Source of the DNA: Saccharothrix sp. NRRL B-16348
Lineage (GTDB): Bacteria; Actinomycetota; Actinomycetes; Mycobacteriales; Pseudonocardiaceae
Direction of reading: 5' to 3'
Assembly (NCBI RefSeq): GCF_001280085.1
Contig: NZ_LGED01000253.1
Coordinates: 1-37,018, forward strand
DNA length: 37,018 nt
In this document: piece by piece, positions 24,821 through 31,719 of the stretch
Numbering within the stretch: the first letter of the stretch is position 1
Layout: every line of letters begins with the position of its first letter
Program-made: the position numbers and the translations under genes
The notes under the pieces: generated by a model
Database searches by the model: none
The model's input: only the letters and a program-made list of their open reading frames with translations
Told to the model about the DNA's origin: nothing

Positions 24821-26131
24821 GTGAACAGACCGCCGAAGGTCCTCCGCCGGCTGGCCAGGCTCGGCCTCGCGGTGCTCACCGCCGCCGGCGCCGCGGTGGC
24901 CGTCGCACCGCCCGCGCAAGCCGCGCCCGGCTACGTCTACACGACGTTCAAGGGAGACGCCGCCGCCGACCAGGAGCTCTGGGTCTACTCGTCGTCCAAC
25001 GGCACGAACTTCAGCGTGCTGGCCGACACGAACTACCGCGGCCCGTCCGGCGTGCTGCGCGACCCGAGCGTCATCCAGCACAACGGGCTCTACTACATCG
25101 CCCACACCGTCCAGTCGTGGACCACGAACTCCACGCACTTCAACATCGCCTCCAGTCCCGACCTGGTCAACTGGACGCACGTGGCCAGTGTGAACTCCGG
25201 CGTCGCGAACACGCGGTTCACGTGGGCGCCCGAGTTCTACGTCGAGGCGGGCACCGTTCGGATCATCGTGAGCATCTCCCAGACGACGTGCTCCGACTGC
25301 TTCCGGCCCTACGTCTTCACCGCCCAGAACAGCGCGCTGACGTCCTGGAGCGGACCGCAGCAGATGGGCGGCCTCGGCTACAACTACATCGACACCTACG
25401 TGGTGAAGTCGGGCAGCACCTACCACGCCTTCACCAAGAACGAGACCACCAAGTACATCGAGCACTGGACCAGCACGAGCCTCACCGGCGGGTGGGGCAA
25501 CCGGGGGCAGCTGTGGACCTCGGGCTACGAAGGGCCGGCCGTGCTGCGGATGAGCGACGGCTCCTGGCGCATCTGGATCGACAAGTACACCAACGGCGGC
25601 ATCTGGACGGCCACCAGCTCGACCCTGGACTCCTGGTCGGGCCTGAGCCAGATCACGTGCCCCGGTTGCCGCCACGGCACGATCCTGCCGGTGGCCGACG
25701 TGCCCGGCACCGCGCCGGACTACCGCGTGACCAACCGCAACAGCGGCAAGGTGATGGACGTCGTGTCGGCCTCCACCGCGAACAACGCCGAGATCAGGCA
25801 GTGGACGTGGAACGGCGGCGGCAACCAGAAGTGGCAGTTCCAGGACGCCGGGAGCGGCTACTTCCGCATCGTCAACCAGCAGAGCGGCAAGTGCCTCGAC
25901 GTGGCCGGCGCCTCCACCGCCGACGGCGCCAACGTCATCCAGTACACCTGCGGCAGCGGCACGAACCAGCAGTGGCAGTGGCAGGCGACCGGGAGCTACT
26001 TCCGGATCGTCGCACGGCACAGCGGCAAGTGCCTCGACGTCGTCGACTCCGGCACCGGTGACGGCGCCGACATCCAGCAGTCGGCCTGCGGCAGCGGCGT
26101 CAACCAGCAGTGGAGCCGTACCCAGGCCTGA
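24821..26131 (+). CDS. secreted GH43 glycosidase with C-terminal ricin-type (CBM13) lectin domain
   Basis: This 436-residue exported enzyme has a signal peptide at 1-35 (VLRRLARLGLAVLTAAGAAV, cleavage near AQA-AP). The five-bladed GH43 propeller spans 36-295, with the catalytic base Asp81 (LRDPSV), pKa-modulating Asp191 (YIDTYV), general acid Glu237 (YEGPAV) and HGTI at 285. A beta-trefoil ricin-type domain (300-436) carries three SGK-x-(M/L)-DV repeats and QxW motifs. The start is GTG 24821, with GAGGAG 7 nt upstream. GH43 enzymes remove arabinose or xylose from plant polysaccharides; which is not resolved. It forms an operon with the GH5 gene 31 nt downstream, under a LacI-type operator. 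Confidence 0.88.
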   Translation: MNRPPKVLRRLARLGLAVLTAAGAAVAVAPPAQAAPGYVYTTFKGDAAADQELWVYSSSNGTNFSVLADTNYRGPSGVLRDPSVIQHNGLYYIAHTVQSWTTNSTHFNIASSPDLVNWTHVASVNSGVANTRFTWAPEFYVEAGTVRIIVSISQTTCSDCFRPYVFTAQNSALTSWSGPQQMGGLGYNYIDTYVVKSGSTYHAFTKNETTKYIEHWTSTSLTGGWGNRGQLWTSGYEGPAVLRMSDGSWRIWIDKYTNGGIWTATSSTLDSWSGLSQITCPGCRHGTILPVADVPGTAPDYRVTNRNSGKVMDVVSASTANNAEIRQWTWNGGGNQKWQFQDAGSGYFRIVNQQSGKCLDVAGASTADGANVIQYTCGSGTNQQWQWQATGSYFRIVARHSGKCLDVVDSGTGDGADIQQSACGSGVNQQWSRTQA

Positions 26132-26162
26132 CCGGCAAGTCGATCTAGTGATGGGACACTTC

Positions 26163-27671
26163 ATGAGACTGATCACGGCATCTGATGGCTACTCATCAGG
26201 ACCACCGCGAGGCACTCGGTCGCTGCGCCGGTCGATCGCCCTGGTGGCGACCGCGCTCACCGCGGCGACGGGCCTCGTCGTCTCGGCGCCGCAGGCCGAT
26301 GCCACCACCAGCCAGTTCCGGGGCATGAACTGGGCGGTGATGGGTGACAACTTCAGCACCAGCGCGCTCGTCGTGCAGGGCCTGAACATGTCCGACAGCA
26401 ACGCGACGGTACGGGCCAAGGCCAACGCCCTCTATGACGACATGGCCGCCACCCTGGGAATCAACACCGTCCGGCTGCCCATCAACACCCACACGGTGTC
26501 CAACACGACCTGGTGGAACGCCTACCGCGGCGCCATCGACGCCGCCACCGAACGCGGGTGGAAGGTCATCCTCGCCTATTGGGAGGACGGCGCGGCCTCC
26601 GGCGGCAGGATCACGAACCTGGCCGCGTGGAACTCGATGTGGTCCAGCGTGACCAACACGTACGGCTCGAACAGCAACGTCTACTTCGAGCCGATGAACG
26701 AGCCGCACGGCTACTCGTCGACGGACTGGCGCAACGTCGCGGCGAACTGGCTCAGCTACCACACCTCCGCGGTGCCCGGCCGGGTGCTCATCGGCGGCAC
26801 CGGCTTCAGCCAGGACCTGCGCGACATCTGCAACGACAGCCGCTTCAACTCGACGCTGCTGTCGTTCCACTACTACGCCTTCTTCTACGGCGCGATGACC
26901 TACGACCAGTTCCGCAGCCACATCCAGACGCGTCTGGGCAACTGCGCGTCCCGCGCGGTCGCGACCGAGTTCGGCGCGCCGATGTCCACCGGCCTCAACT
27001 ACAGCGACCCGAACAGCTCCGACAACTTCGTGCGCTACATCCGTGCCATCGCACAGGTCATGCGTGACAACAAGATGGGCGGCACCTACTGGCCCGCCCT
27101 CGGCGGCAAGTACAAGGACAACCTCGGTTACGACTGGTACTCGATGTACGCCCTGAGTGGCAGCGGCACCAATCTCAACCTCACCATCCGCAACCCGTCG
27201 GGCGCCGACCGGCTCCGGTACGCCTTCGGCGACGGCACGACGAACCCGCCGCCCACGGGCTACCGGATCGACGTGCGCCACAGCGGCAAGGCCATGGGCC
27301 TGGCGCAGGCGACCGCCGACAACAGCGCACGCGTCGGCCAGTACACCTACGGTGGCAACGCGTGGCAGCAGTGGGAGTTCCAGGACGCCGGCAGCGGCTA
27401 CTCGCGCATCGTCAGCCGGCACAGCGGGAAGTGCCTCGACGTGGTGGGCGCGTCGACCGCGGACGGCGCCGAGCTGGTCCAGTACACCTGTGGCAGCGGC
27501 ACCAACCAGCAGTTCCAGATGGTGGCGAGCGGCAGCTACTTCCAGCTCCGGGCCCGGCACAGCGGCAAGTGCGTGGACGTGCCCACGGCGTCGACCGCCG
27601 ACGGCGTGGTCCTCAAGCAGTACACCTGCAACACCGGCACCAACCAGCAGTGGTCGCGCACGGCCGTCTGA
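26163..27671 (+). CDS. secreted GH5 glycosidase with C-terminal ricin-type (CBM13) lectin domain
   Basis: This 502-residue exported enzyme has a long N-terminus with SLRRSIALVATALTAATGLV and cleavage near ADA-TT (about 47). The GH5 TIM barrel spans 50-350: general acid Glu180 in FEPMNEPHG, SFHYYAFFYG, and nucleophile Glu269 in VATEFGAP. The ricin-type trefoil at about 362-502 is very like that of the GH43 enzyme. It is probably an endo-beta-glycanase (glucan, mannan or similar); the subfamily is not fixed. The start is uncertain: ATG 26163 and ATG 26151 both lack a strong ribosome binding site, so translation may be coupled to the GH43 gene that ends 31 nt upstream. A long terminator follows. 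Confidence 0.87.
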   Translation: MRLITASDGYSSGPPRGTRSLRRSIALVATALTAATGLVVSAPQADATTSQFRGMNWAVMGDNFSTSALVVQGLNMSDSNATVRAKANALYDDMAATLGINTVRLPINTHTVSNTTWWNAYRGAIDAATERGWKVILAYWEDGAASGGRITNLAAWNSMWSSVTNTYGSNSNVYFEPMNEPHGYSSTDWRNVAANWLSYHTSAVPGRVLIGGTGFSQDLRDICNDSRFNSTLLSFHYYAFFYGAMTYDQFRSHIQTRLGNCASRAVATEFGAPMSTGLNYSDPNSSDNFVRYIRAIAQVMRDNKMGGTYWPALGGKYKDNLGYDWYSMYALSGSGTNLNLTIRNPSGADRLRYAFGDGTTNPPPTGYRIDVRHSGKAMGLAQATADNSARVGQYTYGGNAWQQWEFQDAGSGYSRIVSRHSGKCLDVVGASTADGAELVQYTCGSGTNQQFQMVASGSYFQLRARHSGKCVDVPTASTADGVVLKQYTCNTGTNQQWSRTAV

Positions 27672-27699
27672 CGGTCGTCCCGACATGACCGCGGCCCTC

Positions 27700-27739
27700 G
27701 TGCCCCCGTCACCGAGTTCGTGCTCGGTGACGGGGGCAC
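27700..27739. terminator. bidirectional terminator after the GH5 gene
   Basis: A perfect 17-bp stem (27700-27716 and 27723-27739; GTGCCCCCGTCACCGAG and its complement) with a 6-nt loop lies between the convergent GH5 and oxygenase genes. It is the strongest hairpin in the window. Confidence 0.92.
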
Positions 27740-27753
27740 GTGGTCGCGCGTGG

Positions 27754-28893
27754 TCAGCCGGGAGTCGGCGTCGTCGGTGACCGGTCTGCGGCTTCCCAGC
27801 GTTCCCGCAGGTCGGCGGGGATGGTCAGGGTGGTGGACTGGCCGTTCGTGAGGTTGCGGACGCTGCCGCCGAGCAGCAGCGCGCCGGCGCGGTCGAGGAT
27901 GGTGGTGGCCAGGGCGCTGCGGTCCTCCGAACGCTCCAGCGCCCGCACCACCCGGGTGCCCGCGTTCGCGACCCGGCGCCAGCCGCGCGAGTCCGGCACC
28001 TCCATCCAGTCGGCGACCTCGGGGTTGACGACCTGGCGGACCATGGCCGCGATGATGCCGTCGAACACCTTGCCGGGGAACAGCTTCTCGTACACGTCGA
28101 GCAGGTGGCGGGTGAGCACGACGCCCTCCGGTGACGGCCCGTAGGCGGCCTCGACCACCGCGGTGCTCAGCTCGCGGGCCTCGTCGAGCGATTCGGGCAG
28201 GGCTTCGACGGGCACGCCGAGCATCGCGCCGGTGACGCGCCAGACGTAGTAGTAGTCGGCGGCCTCGGTCTCGGTGACGGAGATGCCGAGGCGGCGCATG
28301 CCTTCGATCACCTGCACGGAGAAGATGAGCAGGGTGCCGACCATGTCCTGCTGGCACACCGGGACGCCGTCGGCGGCGACGTCCCAGCGGCCCGAGGCGG
28401 TGAGGAAGTGGCGGACGGCGGCGTGGATGAGGCGGGTCTTCTGGATGGTCGGCACGAACGCCCCGCCGGAGCCGAACGCCTCGCGGCCCATCATGTTCAT
28501 GACGAACTGGGAGGTCTCGGACAACCGCCGGTGCGGCTGGGCGAGGCCGTGCGTCAGCGTGAGCGCCCGTGACGCGCGCGGTTGGGCGTAGCAGTTGACC
28601 ATCGAGCCGAACGTGAGCACCGACGCGACGTGCACGCCGTCGTCGACGAAGAACTCGTAGGCCCGCGCGATCCGCTCGGGGTCCACCCACGCGGGCGGGT
28701 CGTCGGTGGCGACCAGGAACGCGCGCACCGACTCCGGCAGCTGCTCGGGGATGGGCTGGTCGTTGGCGCGGAAGTGCTCCAACACCTCGTTCACCGCGCC
28801 CACCCGGTGCGTGCCGACCAGGTCGGCGACCACGGCGTCGGCGAGCGGGTCGCCGTGGAACTTCAGTGCCTCGAAGGAGGCGGTGTCGATCAT
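27754..28893 (-). CDS. MpaB/Lcp-type (DUF2236) oxygenase-family protein
   Basis: This 379-residue helical protein has the DUF2236 / MpaB / rubber-oxygenase fold, in which a b-type haem is held by a conserved His near an Arg/Lys/Thr patch. Here QKTRLIHAAVRHF gives Lys152, Thr153, Arg154, His157 and Arg161. The start at ATG 28893 is preceded by CCCCCC rather than a ribosome binding site, so the start is less certain. No signal peptide is evident, unlike secreted latex-clearing proteins, so a cytoplasmic oxidation role is likelier; the substrate is unknown. A GTGAG/CTCAC inverted repeat lies 26 nt upstream. Confidence 0.8.
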   Translation of the reverse strand: MIDTASFEALKFHGDPLADAVVADLVGTHRVGAVNEVLEHFRANDQPIPEQLPESVRAFLVATDDPPAWVDPERIARAYEFFVDDGVHVASVLTFGSMVNCYAQPRASRALTLTHGLAQPHRRLSETSQFVMNMMGREAFGSGGAFVPTIQKTRLIHAAVRHFLTASGRWDVAADGVPVCQQDMVGTLLIFSVQVIEGMRRLGISVTETEAADYYYVWRVTGAMLGVPVEALPESLDEARELSTAVVEAAYGPSPEGVVLTRHLLDVYEKLFPGKVFDGIIAAMVRQVVNPEVADWMEVPDSRGWRRVANAGTRVVRALERSEDRSALATTILDRAGALLLGGSVRNLTNGQSTTLTIPADLRERWEAADRSPTTPTPG

Positions 28894-28918
28894 GGGGGGA
28901 ACCAGCTTTCACTTGCAG

Positions 28919-28933
28919 GTGAGTCCAGCTCAC
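28919..28933. promoter_or_regulatory. short inverted repeat upstream of the MpaB-type gene
   Basis: GTGAG-TCCAG-CTCAC has 5-bp arms and lies 26 nt upstream of the oxygenase start. It could be an operator; no regulator gene is adjacent. Confidence 0.3.
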
Positions 28934-29011
28934 TCCACGTGTCGGACGCACACCAGAACACGATCAGGTGACGCAGTCGCCCGAAGCGCTACTGGGAGTG
29001 GGCTGCCCGCA

Positions 29012-29034
29012 CAAAACGGACCCGAAAGGGGTCC
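29012..29034 (-). terminator. rho-independent-like terminator of the MFS gene
   Basis: On the minus strand GGACCC-loop-GGGTCC (29018-29034) is followed by GTTTTGT, a U-rich run that is rare in this GC-rich DNA. It lies 28 nt after the MFS stop and separates it from the MpaB-type gene. Confidence 0.7.
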
Positions 29035-29061
29035 TCCGGTCGGTGGCAGGCCGCACAGGTC

Positions 29062-30378
29062 TCAGGACGCCCGTTCCAGCCGGATCGAGCGCACCTCCGG
29101 CAGGAGGAGGATCGCCGCGCTGCTGAGCACCTGCCAGCCCGCGGCGGCCAGCAGCAGGGTGGCGATGCCGACGGCCTCGGACACCGGGCCGGCCAGCGCG
29201 AGCCCGACGGGACCGAGCGCGTACGCGCCGAGCAGCTCGTAGGCGCTGACCCGCGACAGCACCGCTTGCGGCACCAGCCTCTGCTCCGTCGTGCGCCACA
29301 ACGCGTTGAACGCCCCGGTGCTGAACCCCACGGCGAACGCGGCGGCCACGATCAGCGACAACGGCGCCCGCGAGGCCAGCAGGACCAGCACGCCCACCCA
29401 GGCGAGCTGGAGGAACGCGATGACCAGCAGCGTGCGGCGGATGTGCAGGCGCAGCAGGACCACGCCCGCGAGGACGGCTCCCGCGCCCTGCGCCGCGGCG
29501 ATCGCGCCCCAGGCCGAGGCACCGCCCAGGTCGCTGCGCGCGATCACCGGCCCCAGCACCAGGAACGGCGCCACCACGACCAGGTTCCACAGCGCCAGCT
29601 GGACCACGCCGACCCACAGCCAGCGGCGGGAGCGGAACTCCGTCCAGCCCTCCCGCAGGTCGGTGAGCAGCCGGCGTCGCGCGCCGCCGGTGCGCGACGG
29701 CACCCGCACACCGGCGAGGAAGACCGCGCTCACCAGGTAGCTCGCGCCGTCGGTCACCAGCACGACCCCCGAGCCGCCCACGGCCACCAGCACGCCCGCG
29801 ACGGCCGGACCGGCCACCTCCGGCACCGCCTTGGCCAGGGCCAGGAACGAGTTGGCGCGCTGGAGCTGGTCCCCTGCCACGAGGTCCGCGGGCATGGCGG
29901 CCAGCGCGGGCTGGTAGAACGCGGACGCACCGCCGCGGACGGCGGCCAGCAGGGCCATCGACCACAGCTCGGCCGTGCCGGTGAAGACCAGCGCCGCGAA
30001 CACGAACTGCGCCGTGGCGGACACGAGGTCGGCGCCCACCATGACCGCCCGGCGCGGCACCCGGTCCGCCAGCACGCCCCCCGCGACCAGGAACACGATC
30101 GTCGACACGACGCCCGACGCGAACACCAGGCCGAGGTCGGTCGCCGACGCCCCGCTGTCCAGCACGGCGAACGTCATGGCCACCGGCGCCATCGACGACC
30201 CGATCAACGACGTGGCGTAGCCCAGGAAGAAGCGTCGGAAACGCTTGTCCACCAGCAGTTCGCCCGCGTCGCGCCACTGCCCTCGGCGTGGTCGCGCACC
30301 GGTGGCCGCCCCCGGTCCGCCGTCCTGCCCCTGCCCATCCCGGGCGGAACGATCTTCTAAAGCCACGCGCTCCAACAT
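29062..30378 (-). CDS. MFS transporter (MFS_3 / EntS-like exporter)
   Basis: This 438-residue protein has a hydrophilic, Gly- and Arg-rich N-terminus of about 40 residues followed by about 12 membrane helices. MFS motif A is seen as GGVLADRVPRRAVM between helices 2 and 3. The SFLALAKAVPEVAGPAVAGV region is typical of MFS_3 exporters for siderophores or drugs. The start is uncertain: ATG 30378 has no clear ribosome binding site, and GTG 30366, with GGAG just upstream, is an alternative. It begins 25 nt after the stop of the Tat-exported protein gene in the same direction and may be co-transcribed. The substrate is unknown. Confidence 0.88.
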   Translation of the reverse strand: MLERVALEDRSARDGQGQDGGPGAATGARPRRGQWRDAGELLVDKRFRRFFLGYATSLIGSSMAPVAMTFAVLDSGASATDLGLVFASGVVSTIVFLVAGGVLADRVPRRAVMVGADLVSATAQFVFAALVFTGTAELWSMALLAAVRGGASAFYQPALAAMPADLVAGDQLQRANSFLALAKAVPEVAGPAVAGVLVAVGGSGVVLVTDGASYLVSAVFLAGVRVPSRTGGARRRLLTDLREGWTEFRSRRWLWVGVVQLALWNLVVVAPFLVLGPVIARSDLGGASAWGAIAAAQGAGAVLAGVVLLRLHIRRTLLVIAFLQLAWVGVLVLLASRAPLSLIVAAAFAVGFSTGAFNALWRTTEQRLVPQAVLSRVSAYELLGAYALGPVGLALAGPVSEAVGIATLLLAAAGWQVLSSAAILLLPEVRSIRLERAS

Positions 30379-30403
30379 AGGGGAACCCGGCGGACGCGTG
30401 TCG

Positions 30404-31618
30404 TCAGCCCAGGGCCATCCCCGGCAGCGCGACGCCCACGTTGAAGTCCTGCCGCGTGGGGAGCACCGTCCTGAAGTCACGCAGTTCGTGGTACGGGTCG
30501 GGTGGCGGCGGGGGCAGCGGGAACGGCCGGCGCAGCCACCACCAGAGGAGCCAGAACCACCGGTCGACGCCGCACCACCCGAGGTAGAGGTAGTCGTTCC
30601 CGCCGTAGACCAAGCCGTGTGGGCCGCCGGCGAGGTGCGAGCCCGGAGGGCTGATGACCCACGGCTCCGGATAGGGGCGCCACGCGTCGGTGGCCGCTCT
30701 GATCGCGCCGTCCGCACCGGCGTAGGTGACGACGAACTCGCCGGTCGGGGCCGTGGTCGCGGCCAGGTGCGCGCCGATCGGCACCGCACCGGCGCTGGAG
30801 AGCGCCACCACCGGCTGCGGCGTGAGGCCCGAGAAGGGAATCCGCCACAGCCGCCCGTCGACGCCGGTGAAGAACGCCGAGGCGCCAGCCGTGCCCGAGA
30901 CGGCTGCCACGGGCGAGTTCGGGGTGGCCACGTTGGCCGGGGTGGCCGCGGTGGTCGTCCACACGGCGATCGGGCCGGCGGGGCCCGTGCCGATCCGGCC
31001 CACCGAAGTGCGGATGCCGCCGTTCGCCCCGACGAACACCACCCCGAACCGGTCCGACACCTGGAACGCGGCCAGTGGCGTGGACGGCAGCACGGAGCCG
31101 GGTTGGACCAACGGCGCCGGCGGGATCACGACGGCGCCCGACCGGGAGTACAGGGCGTGGTAGACGGCGCCGTTGGCGCCGGTGAAGTGGACGTGGGTGC
31201 CCGCCTGCCCCTCGACCGCCGCGATCCTCCCGCCGGGCGGGGCCAAGCCGCCCTGGGGGTGGCGGACGAAGCCCATGCCGGAGCCACCGGCACTGGTGAA
31301 CCCGGCGATCAGGCCGCCGTGGCTGCCGATGGCGAACACGGCGACGGTGCCGTCCGCCCTCCTGACCGTGCTGAGGTTGCCACCGGCCGGGCCGATCGCG
31401 GTCGGGCTGACGACGGTGGTGGAGCCGGAGCCGGCGGTGTGCAGCCTGCCGTCGCTCCCGATGTGGAAACCGGCGGGCGAGGGGTCCGCGAGCCGCGGGC
31501 CGGCCGAGGCCGATCCGACCCAGCCGATCGGCAGCGCCACGGCCGCGCCGCCCACGACCGCGGCTCGGAGCAGGTCGCGCCGGGACGGGCCCTCGGACGC
31601 GTTGTCGATGGGAATCAT
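30404..31618 (-). CDS. Tat-exported beta-propeller-like protein with Trp/Pro-rich tail
   Basis: This 404-residue protein has a twin-arginine signal (SRRDLL, residues 12-17; hydrophobic core; cleavage near SASA-GP, 39). Short repeated strands (GSDGRLHTAGSG, GANGAVYHALYS, GANGGIRTSVG, GVDGRLWRIPF, GADGAIRAATD) mark a PLL/tachylectin-like propeller of about six blades at 50-315. The C-terminus is strange: WFWLLWWWLRRPFPLPPPPP (354-373), then a charged end. ATG 31618 has a poor ribosome binding site. It diverges from the NB-ARC/TPR gene across 101 nt and is followed by the MFS gene. Lectin-like binding is inferred. Confidence 0.75.
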   Translation of the reverse strand: MIPIDNASEGPSRRDLLRAAVVGGAAVALPIGWVGSASAGPRLADPSPAGFHIGSDGRLHTAGSGSTTVVSPTAIGPAGGNLSTVRRADGTVAVFAIGSHGGLIAGFTSAGGSGMGFVRHPQGGLAPPGGRIAAVEGQAGTHVHFTGANGAVYHALYSRSGAVVIPPAPLVQPGSVLPSTPLAAFQVSDRFGVVFVGANGGIRTSVGRIGTGPAGPIAVWTTTAATPANVATPNSPVAAVSGTAGASAFFTGVDGRLWRIPFSGLTPQPVVALSSAGAVPIGAHLAATTAPTGEFVVTYAGADGAIRAATDAWRPYPEPWVISPPGSHLAGGPHGLVYGGNDYLYLGWCGVDRWFWLLWWWLRRPFPLPPPPPDPYHELRDFRTVLPTRQDFNVGVALPGMALG

Positions 31619-31719
31619 GGGGCCACGCTAGGAAGAGCGGGCGCTGTCCGGCGCCTTCCGGAACACGGACGGCTACCGTGAGATCGGACGGCGTGGCGGT
31701 CAGCGACTCGGGTGGGATC

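Noticed and set aside
27754..28893. Secreted latex-clearing protein (rubber oxygenase).
   Set aside because: No Tat or Sec signal peptide is seen; only the fold-level DUF2236/MpaB motif supports the family.
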